From contig UYIL01000003.1 in NCBI GenBank assembly GCA_900618065.1, forward strand, positions 372,001 to 436,000: a DNA stretch of 64,000 bases. Direction: 5' to 3'. Below, one piece after another: positions 15,671 to 25,310 of this stretch. Below the pieces are notes generated by a model. It saw nothing but the letters and a program-made list of their open reading frames with translations. It did not search any database and was not told where the DNA came from. A program made the position numbers and the translations under genes. This stretch comes from Streptococcus thermophilus. GTDB lineage: Bacteria; Actinomycetota; Actinomycetes; Mycobacteriales; Mycobacteriaceae. Every line of letters begins with the position of its first letter. Position 1 is the stretch's first letter.

Positions 15671-18037
15671 TCAGCGCACGCGGTCGCTCAGCCCCGCCGT
15701 CATGGTGACCAGGGCGCCCAACAGTTTCAGCGCGCCTGCCTTGTCGAGCGGCTGGTTGCCGTTGCCGCACTTCGGCGACTGCACGCACGAGGGGCATCCG
15801 GCAGTGCACCCGCAGGACTTCACTGCGTCGTAGGTGGCGGCGATCCACTCGTGGAAGCGGGCGTAGCCCTCGTCGGCGAAGCCAGCTCCGCCGGGGTGGC
15901 CGTCGTACACGAACACAGTGGGCAGCATCGTGTCCGGGTGCAACGCGGTAGACACACCGCCGATGTCCCACCGGTCGCATGTGGCTAACAGGGGCAGAAG
16001 GCCGATCGCGGCGTGCTCAGCAGCGTGCAGGGTCCCAGGGACGTCGCCCGCGGCGATACCCAGCTCGTCGAGCACGAGCGGGTCGATCGTGTAGGCCACC
16101 GCCCGTGTAACCAGGGTTTGCGGTGGGAAGTTCAAGGGGATGTGTTCGGAGGTGGTGCCGTCAGAAAGCTTGACCACGTACCCCGTCACCTGGTCCGTGA
16201 CCTCCACATCCACGCTGGCTACCCACAACCCTGGCGAGGGGTTGACTTTGTCGACGGTGCTGATGACAGCGATATCAGTTGTGGACCGCGCCATCGTGGA
16301 GTAGTCGGGCATCTCCGGGCGGGCGAGCGCAACGTAGCCCTCTAGGTCGAGCTCTTCAATGACGAAGAATTCGCCCTGGTGGACGTAGACGGCGCCGTCG
16401 TGCACCTGCGACATGGCACGGGCAGAGTCGACGGTGCCCAGCAGGCGCCCGTCGGTGACATCGACAATCATGACCTCCTCGCCGGTGCCGCCGCGCAGGC
16501 TCACTGAGGCGTGCGCCGACTCCGGCGTGATGGGCCCTTCCAACTGGGGAACGGCGAACCAGCCCTTGGCGCGGCGGCGCAGAAAACCCTGCTCCTCCAA
16601 GTCACGGACGGTGCGGGCGATGCTGTCGCTGGCTGCCACCTCCTCGGGTGTGAGCGGCTTTTCGACGGCCGCGCAGTACACATGCGCCCGCAGAATGAAC
16701 GGGTTCCACGGGTTGAACACGCTGTTCTCCACCGGCCGGTCCAGCAGGGCTTCGGGGTGGTGGACCAGGTAGGTGTCCATCGGCTCGTCGCGGGCGACCA
16801 TGACCACGAGGGAGGATTGCCCGCGGCGGCCAGAGCGGCCCGCCTGCTGGCGGAAAGAGGCGACGGTGCCGGGAAACCCTGCCATCACCACGGCATCGAG
16901 CCCGCCGACGTCAATGCCGAGCTCGAGTGCGTTCGTCGTTGCCATGCCGAGCACGTCACCGTTGTCGAGAGCGCGTTCCAACGCGCGTCGGTCCTCGGCG
17001 AGGTACCCAGCGCGGTAGGACGCGATTCGCTGGGCAAAATCGGCCCGGCCGGCGGCGACCAAGTCTTCGGCTGCACGCATGGCCACGATCTCGGCGGCGC
17101 GCCGGGAGCGCACGAACGTCAGTGTGCGGGCACCGGCCCCGACGAGGTCCGCCATGATCGCGGCGGCTTCCGTAGTGGCCGCGCGGCGGATGGGGGCACC
17201 GTTTTCGCCCTCGGCACCCTCGATGAAGCCGGGCTCCCACAGGGCGAAGGTGCGTGCACCCGTGGGCGCGCCGTCCTCGGTCACTGCCGTCACGTCGCGG
17301 CCGGTCAGCCTGGACGCATGCACCGCAGGATCCGCGGCAGTCGCAGAGGCGCACACGAACACGGGCCGCGACCCGTAGGCGCGGGCGATTCGGTCGAGCC
17401 GGCGCAGCACCAGTGCGACGTTGGCTCCGAAAACCCCGCGGTAGGAGTGGCATTCGTCCACCACGACGTAGCGCAGGTGGCGCAGCAGGCGGGCCCACTT
17501 CGGGTGGCCGGAGAGGATGCCGGCGTGCAGCATGTCTGGGTTGGTGAACACGAAGCGGGTGGTTTCCCGCACCACAGGCCGGGCCTCGGTAGGGGTGTCG
17601 CCGTCGTAGGGGGCGGGATTGACGGGGGCGGACCCAGCCCCGCCCAACACCGGATGCCCCTTTATGAGGGTGCTTATCGCCATAAGCTGATCCGACCCCA
17701 GCGCCTTCGTCGGTGTTAGGTAGAGGGCGCACGCGGTCGGATCCTCCGCCAGGGTTGTCAGGACGGGTAGCTGGTAGCCCAGCGACTTGCCTGAGGACGT
17801 CCCGGTGGCCACCACCACATCGCGGCCGTCCCACGCGAGTTGAGCGGATTCTGCCTGGTGGGAGTAGGGGAGTGTGATGGAAGCGCGGATAAGCGATGCC
17901 TGTAACGCGGCATCTGTCCACTGCGGCCATGCGGCGTGGCGCGCCGGGCGCCCGGGGATGGTGCGCGTGTGGGTGATGGTGCCCTGCGGGCATGCGCGGC
18001 TTAACCCCTCGAGCAACTCTTGGGCCATCACGTCCAT
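15671..18037 (-). CDS. DEAD/DEAH-box helicase with DUF1998 (MrfA-like)
   Basis: 788 residues. Superfamily 2 motifs are clear: ATGTSSGKSLGYQLPVL (motif I), LTPTKAL (Ia), DECHSYRGVFG (II), SATAADP (III) and QQAGRSGRRGQ (VI). The C-terminal DUF1998 zinc domain contains the Cys set CGCTAGCPSCVQSPKC. The arrangement matches the helicase always found beside the actinobacterial tad operon, and is similar to B. subtilis MrfA, which repairs mitomycin-type DNA damage. It is transcribed divergently from cspA. A DNA-repair role is inferred. Confidence 0.88.
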   Translation of the reverse strand: MDVMAQELLEGLSRACPQGTITHTRTIPGRPARHAAWPQWTDAALQASLIRASITLPYSHQAESAQLAWDGRDVVVATGTSSGKSLGYQLPVLTTLAEDPTACALYLTPTKALGSDQLMAISTLIKGHPVLGGAGSAPVNPAPYDGDTPTEARPVVRETTRFVFTNPDMLHAGILSGHPKWARLLRHLRYVVVDECHSYRGVFGANVALVLRRLDRIARAYGSRPVFVCASATAADPAVHASRLTGRDVTAVTEDGAPTGARTFALWEPGFIEGAEGENGAPIRRAATTEAAAIMADLVGAGARTLTFVRSRRAAEIVAMRAAEDLVAAGRADFAQRIASYRAGYLAEDRRALERALDNGDVLGMATTNALELGIDVGGLDAVVMAGFPGTVASFRQQAGRSGRRGQSSLVVMVARDEPMDTYLVHHPEALLDRPVENSVFNPWNPFILRAHVYCAAVEKPLTPEEVAASDSIARTVRDLEEQGFLRRRAKGWFAVPQLEGPITPESAHASVSLRGGTGEEVMIVDVTDGRLLGTVDSARAMSQVHDGAVYVHQGEFFVIEELDLEGYVALARPEMPDYSTMARSTTDIAVISTVDKVNPSPGLWVASVDVEVTDQVTGYVVKLSDGTTSEHIPLNFPPQTLVTRAVAYTIDPLVLDELGIAAGDVPGTLHAAEHAAIGLLPLLATCDRWDIGGVSTALHPDTMLPTVFVYDGHPGGAGFADEGYARFHEWIAATYDAVKSCGCTAGCPSCVQSPKCGNGNQPLDKAGALKLLGALVTMTAGLSDRVR

Positions 18038-18189
18038 GCGGACCCCTCCAAAGCTAATTAGGTGGCGGAAAACTTTTGTGCTCGCCCGGCGTGATCGGCT
18101 AAGTCGTGGCAGACTGGTCCGTGGTCGCAGATTGTGTGCGCCTTACCGGGTGCTCGCGAGCTCCAAGCATCTACGAAAGGTTAACCACA

Positions 18190-18393
18190 ATGGCAACAGG
18201 AACTGTGAAATGGTTCAACGCCGAAAAGGGATTCGGCTTCATCGCCCCTGATGACGGCTCTGCCGATGTTTTTGTCCACTACTCCGAGATCCAGGGCAGC
18301 GGCTTCCGCACCCTCGAGGAGAACCAGCAGGTCGAGTTCGAAATCGGTGAAGGCACCAAGGGTCCGCAGGCCCAGCAGGTCCGCGCGCTTTAA
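18190..18393 (+). CDS. cspA: Cold-shock protein CspA
   Basis: 67 residues from the ATG at 18190; GAAAGG lies about ten bases upstream. A single cold-shock domain with both RNA-binding motifs, KGFGFI (RNP1) and DVFVHY (RNP2), and the start [13 protein letters not shown]. It acts as an RNA chaperone or single-strand nucleic acid binder. It has its own upstream region of 150 bases shared with the divergent helicase gene and its own terminator downstream. The conserved helicase, cspA, topA order supports the assignment. Confidence 0.93.
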   Translation: MATGTVKWFNAEKGFGFIAPDDGSADVFVHYSEIQGSGFRTLEENQQVEFEIGEGTKGPQAQQVRAL

Positions 18394-18407
18394 AGCTTAT
18401 GGACGGT

Positions 18408-18436
18408 AAAACGGCGCCCCGCTCGGGCGTCGTTTT
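18408..18436. terminator. Terminator between cspA and dedA
   Basis: AAAACGGCGCCC and GGGCGTCGTTTT form a 12-bp stem (one G-T pair) with a five-base loop; A-tract before and T-tract after let it work in both directions for the convergent cspA and dedA genes. Confidence 0.8.
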
Positions 18437-18457
18437 CGTGTCTTGGGGGCCGTCCGC

Positions 18458-19093
18458 TTAGATCACTGAGACCCCGCGCCGGACATCGCGCCAGTCCAGC
18501 AGGCGCGACTGCAGCCGCTGAATACCCAGGCCAACGAGCGAGCCGAGGATCACACCGACGATCATGGCCAACAGCGGGAAGTCTGACAGGAGCGTGCCGC
18601 CGAGGTAACCCACGCCGACGCCGATGAAGACCCAGAGCACAACGCCGATGGTGTCGTACAAGAAGAACTTGAACCAGCTGAAGCGCACCGAGCCCAGCAA
18701 AATGGTGGCTACCCAGCGCGCCCACGGCAAGAACCGCGCCACGATGATGGTGACGGGCCCGTGCTGGTTCATGTTGTCGCGCACCCACGTGATCGCGCGG
18801 CCGGCGTTCGAGTCCGGGTCGAGGCGGTTGACAAAGTGGATCAGTTTCCCGCCCAGCATGAAGCACAAGTTGTCGCCGATGAGGGCACCGATGATTGCGG
18901 CACCGATCACCCATTTGATGTCCGGCACACCCTGGGAGGCGGAAAACGCGCCGGCGAGGTTGAGGACGGTTTCGCTGGGGACGAGCGGGCACAGCGCGTC
19001 GACAGCGATGAGCAGGCCTAGCAGCGGATAGAAGACAGGCATGGTCATCAACTGCTCCAAGAACTGGATCAGTGAATCGATCATCTCGGCCAT
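18458..19093 (-). CDS. DedA-family membrane protein
   Basis: 211 residues with about five to six hydrophobic helices. Family hallmarks are the acidic motif PLVPSETVLNLAG near residue 37 and the Arg-containing ARFLPWARW near residue 122, both in the half-helices thought to line the transport path. DedA proteins include undecaprenyl-phosphate and phospholipid translocases and contribute to envelope homeostasis. It converges with cspA and is divergent from topA. Confidence 0.85.
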   Translation of the reverse strand: MAEMIDSLIQFLEQLMTMPVFYPLLGLLIAVDALCPLVPSETVLNLAGAFSASQGVPDIKWVIGAAIIGALIGDNLCFMLGGKLIHFVNRLDPDSNAGRAITWVRDNMNQHGPVTIIVARFLPWARWVATILLGSVRFSWFKFFLYDTIGVVLWVFIGVGVGYLGGTLLSDFPLLAMIVGVILGSLVGLGIQRLQSRLLDWRDVRRGVSVI

Positions 19094-19217
19094 GTCAGAA
19101 AAGTGTAGTTCGCGTGGAACTTATTCAGCGAAGTTTTCATGATCAGTCGCACACGACTTATATTCCGTGGTAGTTGTCATAGAGAATCAGCTCGAGATGT
19201 TTAAGGAGTCACCCGGC

Positions 19218-22133
19218 GTGGCGGAAAACGGCAAAACACTGGTCATTGTGGAGTCACAGACCAAGGCGAAGAAGATCCAAAAATACTTGGGCGACAATTA
19301 CTTCGTTGAAGCATCTGTGGGCCACATCCGCGACTTGCCCGGCCGCGCCGCTGACATTCCCGCCAAGTACAAGAAGGAGTCGTGGGCCAAGCTCGGAGTG
19401 AACCCCGAGGACGGCTTCCAGCCGATCTACGTGGTCAGCCCTGACAAGAAGAAAAAGGTCACCGACCTCAAAGACAAGCTGAAGCGCTCGGACAAATTGC
19501 TGCTCGCCACAGACCCTGACCGTGAAGGCGAGGCCATTGCGTGGCACCTGCTCGAGGTGCTCAAACCGAAGGTTCCGGTGGAGCGCATGGTGTTCAACGA
19601 GATCACCGAATCCGCTATCCGCGAGGCCGCAGAGAACACCCGCGAGCTGGACATGGACCTCGTCGACGCGCAGGAGACCCGCCGCATCCTCGACCGCCTC
19701 TACGGCTACGAGGTCTCGCCCGTGCTGTGGAAGAAGGTCATGCCACGCCTGTCGGCGGGCCGTGTGCAGTCGGTGGCCACCCGCGTCATCGTCGAACGCG
19801 AACGCGAACGCATGGCCTTCATCTCCGCCGAGTACTGGGACATAACCGCCACCTTGAACGCGGGCAACGGCGGGGCCGCCGACCCGGACGACTTCGATGC
19901 GAAACTGTCCACCATCGACGGGACCAAGATTGCCCAGGGCCGCGATTTCGACGATCGGGGCGGGTTGAAAAATGATGCGGTAGTTGTCGTCGATAAGCAG
20001 CGCGCTGAAACGCTCGCTGAAGGCTTGACCGGCCAAGATCTGACAGTCGCCAGCGTGGAGTCGAAGCCGTACTCCCGGCGGCCGTACGCCCCGTTCATGA
20101 CGTCGACGCTGCAGCAGGCCGCGGGTGCGAAGCTGCACTTCACGTCGGCGCGCACGATGCGCATCGCGCAGCGCCTGTACGAAAACGGCCACATTACTTA
20201 TATGCGTACGGACTCAACATCGCTGTCGAAGCAGGGGCTCGACGCCGCCCGCAACGCTGCACGCGAGCTGTACGGATCTAATTTTGTGACCGACCAGCCG
20301 CGCCGCTACGACCGCAAGGTGAAGAACTCCCAGGAGGCACACGAGGCGATCCGCCCCGCCGGGGAGCGCTTTGCCACCCCCGGCGAGCTCGCCAGCGCCC
20401 TCGATGCCGAAGAGTTCAAGCTCTATGAGCTGATCTGGCAGCGCACCGTCGCCTCCCAGATGGAAGATTCCCGCGGCACCACTATGACCGTCGTTGTTGC
20501 AGGCCGGGCCACCGACGGCACCGACGTTGAACTGACCGCTTCGGGCCGCACCATCACGTTCCCCGGCTGGCTGCGCGCCTACTCAGACACGCAGGACAAC
20601 AAGGAAAAGCACCTGCCGCAGCTGACGGAGGGGGACGCCTTGACAGCCCGCGACGTCACGGCCGACGGCCACTCCACGAACCCGCCGGCGCGCTACACAG
20701 AAGCGTCGCTGGTGAAGAAGATGGAGGATCTGGGCATTGGCCGCCCGTCGACGTACGCGTCGATCATCAAGACCATCCAGGACCGCGGTTACGTGGCCAC
20801 CCGCGGAAACGCGCTGGTGCCCACCTGGGTCGCGTTCTCTGTGGTGGGGCTCATGGAGCAGAACTTCGACGCGCTCGTCGACTACGAGTTCACCTCCTCG
20901 ATGGAGGACGAACTCGACGAGATCGCCCAGGGCACCGAGAACCGCACCGAGTGGCTCAGCGGCTTCTACTTCGGTGACGCTGAGGCCTCCGACACCACCG
21001 CTGACGCCGTGGCGCGCCGCGGCGGCCTGAAGCACATCATCGAGGCGAACCTCGAGGCGATCGATGCCCGCAAGGTCAATTCTCTTGAGCTTTTCCGCGA
21101 TGACGAAGACCGTCCCGTCTACGTGCGTGTCGGCCGCTACGGGCCATACCTGGAGCGTCAGGTCGATGTTGGTTCTGACGGCGAGCCGGAGTTCCAGCGC
21201 GCCAACCTGCCGGAGTCCACCACCCCGGACGAGGTCACGCAAGAAATGGCGGAAAAGCTCTTTGCTACCCCGCCGACCGGCCGTGAGCTGGGCCAGAACC
21301 CCGATACCGGCCGCATTATCGTGGCTAAGGAAGGCCGCTACGGCCCCTACGTCACCGAGCTCGTGCGCGACGACGAGCGCGCCACCGCCGAAGCCCACGC
21401 CCAAGAGGTCATCGCCGCCGAGCGCGCCGAGGAAGACGCCCAGCGCGCGGCCGAGGGCAAGCGCGCGAAAAACTGGGAGACAAAGACCGCGGAAGCAGCG
21501 CGCGTCAAGCGCACCGAGCAGCTTGTCGACGAGCAACTCAAACCCGCCACCGCGTCCCTGTTCTCCTCGATGGAACCGTCGACGGTGACGCTTGGCGACG
21601 CTTTGAAGCTGCTCTCTTTGCCTCGCGAGGTCGGCGAGGACCCCTCCGACGGTGAGATGATCACCGCCCAGAACGGCCGCTACGGCCCGTACCTGAAGAA
21701 GGGCAACGACTCGCGCTCGCTGGCCAACGAGGACCAGATCTTCACCGTGACCTTGGACGAGGCCCGCCGCATCTACGCCGAACCGAAACGCCGCGGCCGC
21801 GCCGCTGCCCAGCCGCCGCTGAAGGCCCTTGGCGACAACGACGTTTCCGGCAAGCCGATGACCGTGAAGGACGGCCGTTTCGGGCCCTACGTCACCGACG
21901 GGGAGACCAACGCCTCGCTCCAGCGCGGCGACACCCCCGAAACCATGACGGACGCCCGGGCCAACGAACTGCTCTCGGCGCGCCGCGCGCGCGAAGCCGA
22001 GGACGCTGCCGGTGGCGGGGCGAAGAAGGCCACGAAGAAAAAGGCCTCCAAAAAGAAGGCCACCAAGAAGGCTGCGAAGAAGCCGAAGCAGACCACCAAG
22101 CGCGTGGTGAAGGCGGGCACGCGCAAGAAATAG
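19218..22133 (+). CDS. topA: DNA topoisomerase I
   Basis: 971 residues from the GTG at 19218, chosen because AAGGAG lies nine bases upstream and a TATATT -10 overlaps the earlier GTG at 19167. The TOPRIM domain starts with VIVESQTKAKKI and contains DPDREGEAIAWHL; the active-site Tyr is in ITYMRTDSTSLS. The C-terminal third has repeated GRYGPYL/GRFGPYV modules instead of zinc fingers, as in mycobacterial TopA, and ends in a Lys-rich tail (KKATKKKASKKKATKK). It relaxes negative supercoils and is normally essential. Confidence 0.96.
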   Translation: MAENGKTLVIVESQTKAKKIQKYLGDNYFVEASVGHIRDLPGRAADIPAKYKKESWAKLGVNPEDGFQPIYVVSPDKKKKVTDLKDKLKRSDKLLLATDPDREGEAIAWHLLEVLKPKVPVERMVFNEITESAIREAAENTRELDMDLVDAQETRRILDRLYGYEVSPVLWKKVMPRLSAGRVQSVATRVIVERERERMAFISAEYWDITATLNAGNGGAADPDDFDAKLSTIDGTKIAQGRDFDDRGGLKNDAVVVVDKQRAETLAEGLTGQDLTVASVESKPYSRRPYAPFMTSTLQQAAGAKLHFTSARTMRIAQRLYENGHITYMRTDSTSLSKQGLDAARNAARELYGSNFVTDQPRRYDRKVKNSQEAHEAIRPAGERFATPGELASALDAEEFKLYELIWQRTVASQMEDSRGTTMTVVVAGRATDGTDVELTASGRTITFPGWLRAYSDTQDNKEKHLPQLTEGDALTARDVTADGHSTNPPARYTEASLVKKMEDLGIGRPSTYASIIKTIQDRGYVATRGNALVPTWVAFSVVGLMEQNFDALVDYEFTSSMEDELDEIAQGTENRTEWLSGFYFGDAEASDTTADAVARRGGLKHIIEANLEAIDARKVNSLELFRDDEDRPVYVRVGRYGPYLERQVDVGSDGEPEFQRANLPESTTPDEVTQEMAEKLFATPPTGRELGQNPDTGRIIVAKEGRYGPYVTELVRDDERATAEAHAQEVIAAERAEEDAQRAAEGKRAKNWETKTAEAARVKRTEQLVDEQLKPATASLFSSMEPSTVTLGDALKLLSLPREVGEDPSDGEMITAQNGRYGPYLKKGNDSRSLANEDQIFTVTLDEARRIYAEPKRRGRAAAQPPLKALGDNDVSGKPMTVKDGRFGPYVTDGETNASLQRGDTPETMTDARANELLSARRAREAEDAAGGGAKKATKKKASKKKATKKAAKKPKQTTKRVVKAGTRKK

Positions 22134-22150
22134 CGCGGGGCTGGCCCGCG
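22134..22150. terminator. Short hairpin between convergent topA and cyaB
   Basis: CGCGGG and CCCGCG (6-bp stem, five-base loop) immediately follow the topA stop codon region. There is no T-tract, so it is a weak terminator candidate. Confidence 0.35.
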
Positions 22151-22165
22151 GTCGGCTAGGCGCGG

Positions 22166-23698
22166 CTAGGCACTGTCCGCCATCGTGGCTCGCACCGGAC
22201 GGGCGAGCTGCGTCATCTTGTTGCGGCCGCGCAGCTCGATCGACTTCATCACGGTCCAGCGCGCCTGCTCGATCTCGTTGGCGCTCTTCAGCGTCGAGGT
22301 GTTGGTGAGCACGCGGCCCGGCGTGTCTTTAGCCACCTCGGTCAGGCGGGCGGCCGTGTTCACAGCGTCGCCGATGACGGTGTACTCGAAGCGGTCCTGG
22401 CCGCCGATATGCCCAGCGACGACGTGCCCGCTGGCCACACCAATGCCGGCTTCTAGCTCGAGGCCGCGCAGCTCTTGGCGCAGCTCCCGGGCGGCCTTGA
22501 GGGCGTGCGAGGTCGAGTCGGTCACCGCCAACGGCGCGCCGAACACGGCGAGAGCTGCGTCACCCTGGAACTTGTTGATCACGCCCTTGTTGCGGTGCAC
22601 CACATCCACGACGATCTCGAAGAAGGCGTTGAGGGCCTCCACGACCTCCTCCGGGGAGTGGTTGACCGCGAAGTTGGTCGAACCGATCACGTCGACGAAC
22701 ACGACGGTGACTTTGCGGTCCTCGCCGCCGAGCTCCGGCTTTTCTTCGAGGGCTTTCTGGGCCACCTCCGAGCCGACGTACTGGCCGAAGATGTCGCGGA
22801 CGCGCTCGCGCTCATTCAACCCGCGCATCATCTCGTTAAAGCCGGCTTGGAGGACACCGAGCTCGGAGCCGTCGTAAATGGGCACCTGCGTGTCCGTCTC
22901 ACCGCGGCGCACACGGTTGATCGCCTGCTGCAGCTCCTTGATCGGGTCGACGACGTTCATGACAGCGAACGCGGTGCCCGCCATGCCTGTGACAATCGCG
23001 GTAATGGCCAGGGCACTTACCGACGGCAACAACTCCCCCGGCGTGTCCTGGAAGAACCCGTAGTACTGGGCGGCCAGCAGGAGAAGAATGCCCAGCAGCG
23101 GCACGCCCGAGGTCATGAACCAGGTCATGTACAAACGCTGCTTAATGGGAGGCTCCAGGCTGGAATCCTCGTGCTGCCGTGCCAAGGTGGACGCCGCCAC
23201 GGGGCGCACGAGACGCTCCGCTTGGACGAATGTGAGAACACAGGTGACCAGGCCCGCCATGAGGGTGGAGATTGCTACGACGAGGGCTAAAGAAGCGTCG
23301 TAAAGCGCCGTGGCCGTGGTCGCAATGATGATGCCCAGGAGCCAAATTATCCCAACCACCAGCGTCTGCAACACCGGAATGCGCAGCACAAGACGGTAGA
23401 CACTGCGGGCGTCGAAGTCGTCCGGGCGGCGCTCATAAAGCAGAACCGGCCGGAACAGCATGTAGGAGACAATGCCGCCGATGATGACGGCGAAAATCAG
23501 ATAAACGACCGCCAGCGGGCCGAAAACATTCGCGACATCCGCCAAATAGTCGGTGCCCTGCATCGGAATGAGATAGCGGACGAAGAACATGATCGCGATC
23601 GCGCTGACTACATTGGTGAACAGCAGCACGGAGGCGTACAAGGGCCATGGTGTCCCCATGAGCCATTTCACACCGCGCCACATTCTTTCCACGTTCAC
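22166..23698 (-). CDS. cyaB: Membrane adenylate cyclase, class III (CyaB)
   Basis: 510 residues: six predicted membrane helices in the first 240 residues, a HAMP region (VVDPIKELQQAINRVRRGE), and a class III cyclase domain from about 320. Metal-binding Asp residues are in VVFVDVIGSTNFA and KFQGDAALAVFG, and the C-terminal motif GDAVNTAARL provides the transition-state Asn/Arg. It converts ATP to cAMP; the position beside topA is that of cyaB in C. glutamicum. Its product is the ligand of GlxR, encoded at 2.1-2.8 kb. Confidence 0.92.
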   Translation of the reverse strand: MNVERMWRGVKWLMGTPWPLYASVLLFTNVVSAIAIMFFVRYLIPMQGTDYLADVANVFGPLAVVYLIFAVIIGGIVSYMLFRPVLLYERRPDDFDARSVYRLVLRIPVLQTLVVGIIWLLGIIIATTATALYDASLALVVAISTLMAGLVTCVLTFVQAERLVRPVAASTLARQHEDSSLEPPIKQRLYMTWFMTSGVPLLGILLLLAAQYYGFFQDTPGELLPSVSALAITAIVTGMAGTAFAVMNVVDPIKELQQAINRVRRGETDTQVPIYDGSELGVLQAGFNEMMRGLNERERVRDIFGQYVGSEVAQKALEEKPELGGEDRKVTVVFVDVIGSTNFAVNHSPEEVVEALNAFFEIVVDVVHRNKGVINKFQGDAALAVFGAPLAVTDSTSHALKAARELRQELRGLELEAGIGVASGHVVAGHIGGQDRFEYTVIGDAVNTAARLTEVAKDTPGRVLTNTSTLKSANEIEQARWTVMKSIELRGRNKMTQLARPVRATMADSA

Positions 23699-23782
23699 CT
23701 ACTCTACGTCGAGCGCGGAAGAAGCGGGGCTAAGCCATCGCACTGAGGGCACGGGGCGGTGGTGGGGAGGGGTTGTAGGCTG

Positions 23783-25000
23783 GTGAGCGTGAGTGAGCTG
23801 AGCGTTCCGGAGAGGCTGGCGGGCACACCGTCAGTGCGTGCGACCATCCTTGCCGCCGCGGCGGCCGCACGCGGTGTGCCCGGGGCCGACCCGCACGCGA
23901 TGACACACTCCTGGCTGTTCACTGGCCCGCCGGGGGCGGGGCGGTCGACAGCAGCGGTGGCGTTCGCGGCTGCGCTCGTGTGCGAATCGCCCGCGGACGC
24001 ACTCGGTTGCGGGCACTGCCAAGCCTGCCGGGATGTCTTCGCCGGCGCGCACACGGACGTGGTGCACATCGTGCCGGAGGGCATGACCATCAGCATCGAC
24101 ACCGTGCGCGACACGATCATTCCCGCGGCGACACGCTTGCCGACGGTCGCGAACTGGCGCGTCATCATCATCGAAGACGCCGACCGCTTCTCCCGCGAAG
24201 CACCCGAAGCCATCCTGAAGACCGTGGAGGAGCCGCCGGAAACCACCGTGATCATCATGTGCGCCCCGTCCACCGACCCGCAGGATTTCTCGGTGACCTT
24301 GCGCTCGCGCTGCCGCCACCTGTACGTGCCCGCCCCGTCCGTCGACGAAATCGTGCGCATCCTGGTCGACGAAGAGGGCGCGGCGGAGCCCGACGCGCAG
24401 CTGGCCGCCGTCACGTCGCTGCGCCACATCGGCCGAGCGCGCCGCCTGGTGAACTCTGATGCTTCGCAGAAGCGCCGGGCGGCGGCCATCAACATCGCCG
24501 AACTCGTCTTCCACGGCGACCAGGCCTTCCAAGGCGTGGCGGCGTTGGTGAAGTCCGCAGACGCGGAGGCGAAGGATGCGTATGCCTCGTCCGACGAGGA
24601 GGAGCGCAAGCGGCTCGAGAACGCCCTCGGCATGGGTGCGAAAGGCAAAGGCGCGGCGAAGGCGCTGCGCGGCACGGCGTCCTCGCTCAAGGAGCTCGAA
24701 GCAGCGCAAAAGGCGCGCGGCACCCGCCGTCTGCGCGACGTGCTCGACCTGACCCTGGTGGACCTCGCCGGCATCTACCGCGATGCGATGATCACCAGCA
24801 GCGGGGGAGGAGTACCCCTGGTGCACCCCGACTTCGAAGGGCTGTCCACAGAGATTGCCAACCACGCCGACTTGGCGGGCATCACCGAGTGCTTGGACGC
24901 CATTGCCGAATGCCGCGCGCGCCTGCACCAGAACGTCATGCCCGTCATCGCCTTCAACGGCATGCTCGGCCGAATCCGCATCGCGTGCGGAGTGAGCTAA
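23783..25000 (+). CDS. holB: DNA polymerase III delta-prime subunit (HolB)
   Basis: 405 residues from the GTG at 23783, with GGGGAGGGG about ten bases upstream (GTG at 23759 and 23789 are alternatives). Clamp-loader AAA+ protein: P-loop FTGPPGAGRSTAAV, in which Arg replaces the Walker Lys, a zinc module C-X8-C-X2-C-X2-C (CESPADALGCGHCQAC), Walker B-like VIIIEDADRFS and sensor region SRCRHL. Loss of the Walker Lys is normal for actinobacterial delta-prime, which does not hydrolyse ATP itself. The tRNA-Thr gene follows 83 bases downstream. Confidence 0.9.
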   Translation: MSVSELSVPERLAGTPSVRATILAAAAAARGVPGADPHAMTHSWLFTGPPGAGRSTAAVAFAAALVCESPADALGCGHCQACRDVFAGAHTDVVHIVPEGMTISIDTVRDTIIPAATRLPTVANWRVIIIEDADRFSREAPEAILKTVEEPPETTVIIMCAPSTDPQDFSVTLRSRCRHLYVPAPSVDEIVRILVDEEGAAEPDAQLAAVTSLRHIGRARRLVNSDASQKRRAAAINIAELVFHGDQAFQGVAALVKSADAEAKDAYASSDEEERKRLENALGMGAKGKGAAKALRGTASSLKELEAAQKARGTRRLRDVLDLTLVDLAGIYRDAMITSSGGGVPLVHPDFEGLSTEIANHADLAGITECLDAIAECRARLHQNVMPVIAFNGMLGRIRIACGVS

Positions 25001-25029
25001 AGTCCCCGCCCCGCCGCTGAACTGCAGTT

Positions 25030-25057
25030 TTGTGCGAGGGTGCGCGTCGATTATGCT
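25030..25057 (+). promoter_or_regulatory. Candidate promoter of tRNA-Thr
   Basis: TTGTGC (25030-25035) and TATGCT (25052-25057) are 16 bases apart and end about 26 bases upstream of the tRNA 5-prime end. Confidence 0.45.
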
Positions 25058-25083
25058 ATCGGTTCGGACCTTTAAAAGTCCCC

Positions 25084-25159
25084 GCCGCCTTAGCTCAGTC
25101 GGCAGAGCATCTCACTCGTAATGAGAAGGTCGCGAGTTCGATTCTCGCAGGCGGCTCCA
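25084..25159 (+). tRNA. tRNA-Thr(CGT)
   Basis: 76 bases that fold as a standard cloverleaf: acceptor arms GCCGCCT and AGGCGGC, D-arm TAGCTCAGTCGGCAGAGCA, anticodon stem TCTCA/TGAGA around loop CTCGTAA (anticodon CGT), T-arm with GTTCGATTC, discriminator T and encoded CCA. Confidence 0.97.
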
Positions 25160-25164
25160 CACAG

Positions 25165-25200
25165 AAGCCCCCGTCACCTGTCTGTCCAGGTCGGGGGCTT
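25165..25200 (+). terminator. Terminator after tRNA-Thr
   Basis: AAGCCCCCG and CGGGGGCTT form a 9-bp stem; an inner ACCT/AGGT pairing extends it. It starts six bases after the tRNA and is followed by TTTG. Confidence 0.75.
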
Positions 25201-25310
25201 TGTAGTCGTCTGCTGCTTGCTGCGCCGGAGGGTTATTCATTGGTCCGCTTCGGGAACGGGGAGCTCTGATGATCCTATCGGTTGGGTGTTGTGCGCGGGA
25301 GGCTAGTTGC

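Noticed and set aside
23788..25000. Inactivated clamp-loader ATPase because of the Arg in the P-loop
   Set aside because: The Lys to Arg change is normal in actinobacterial delta-prime subunits and does not indicate a pseudogene.
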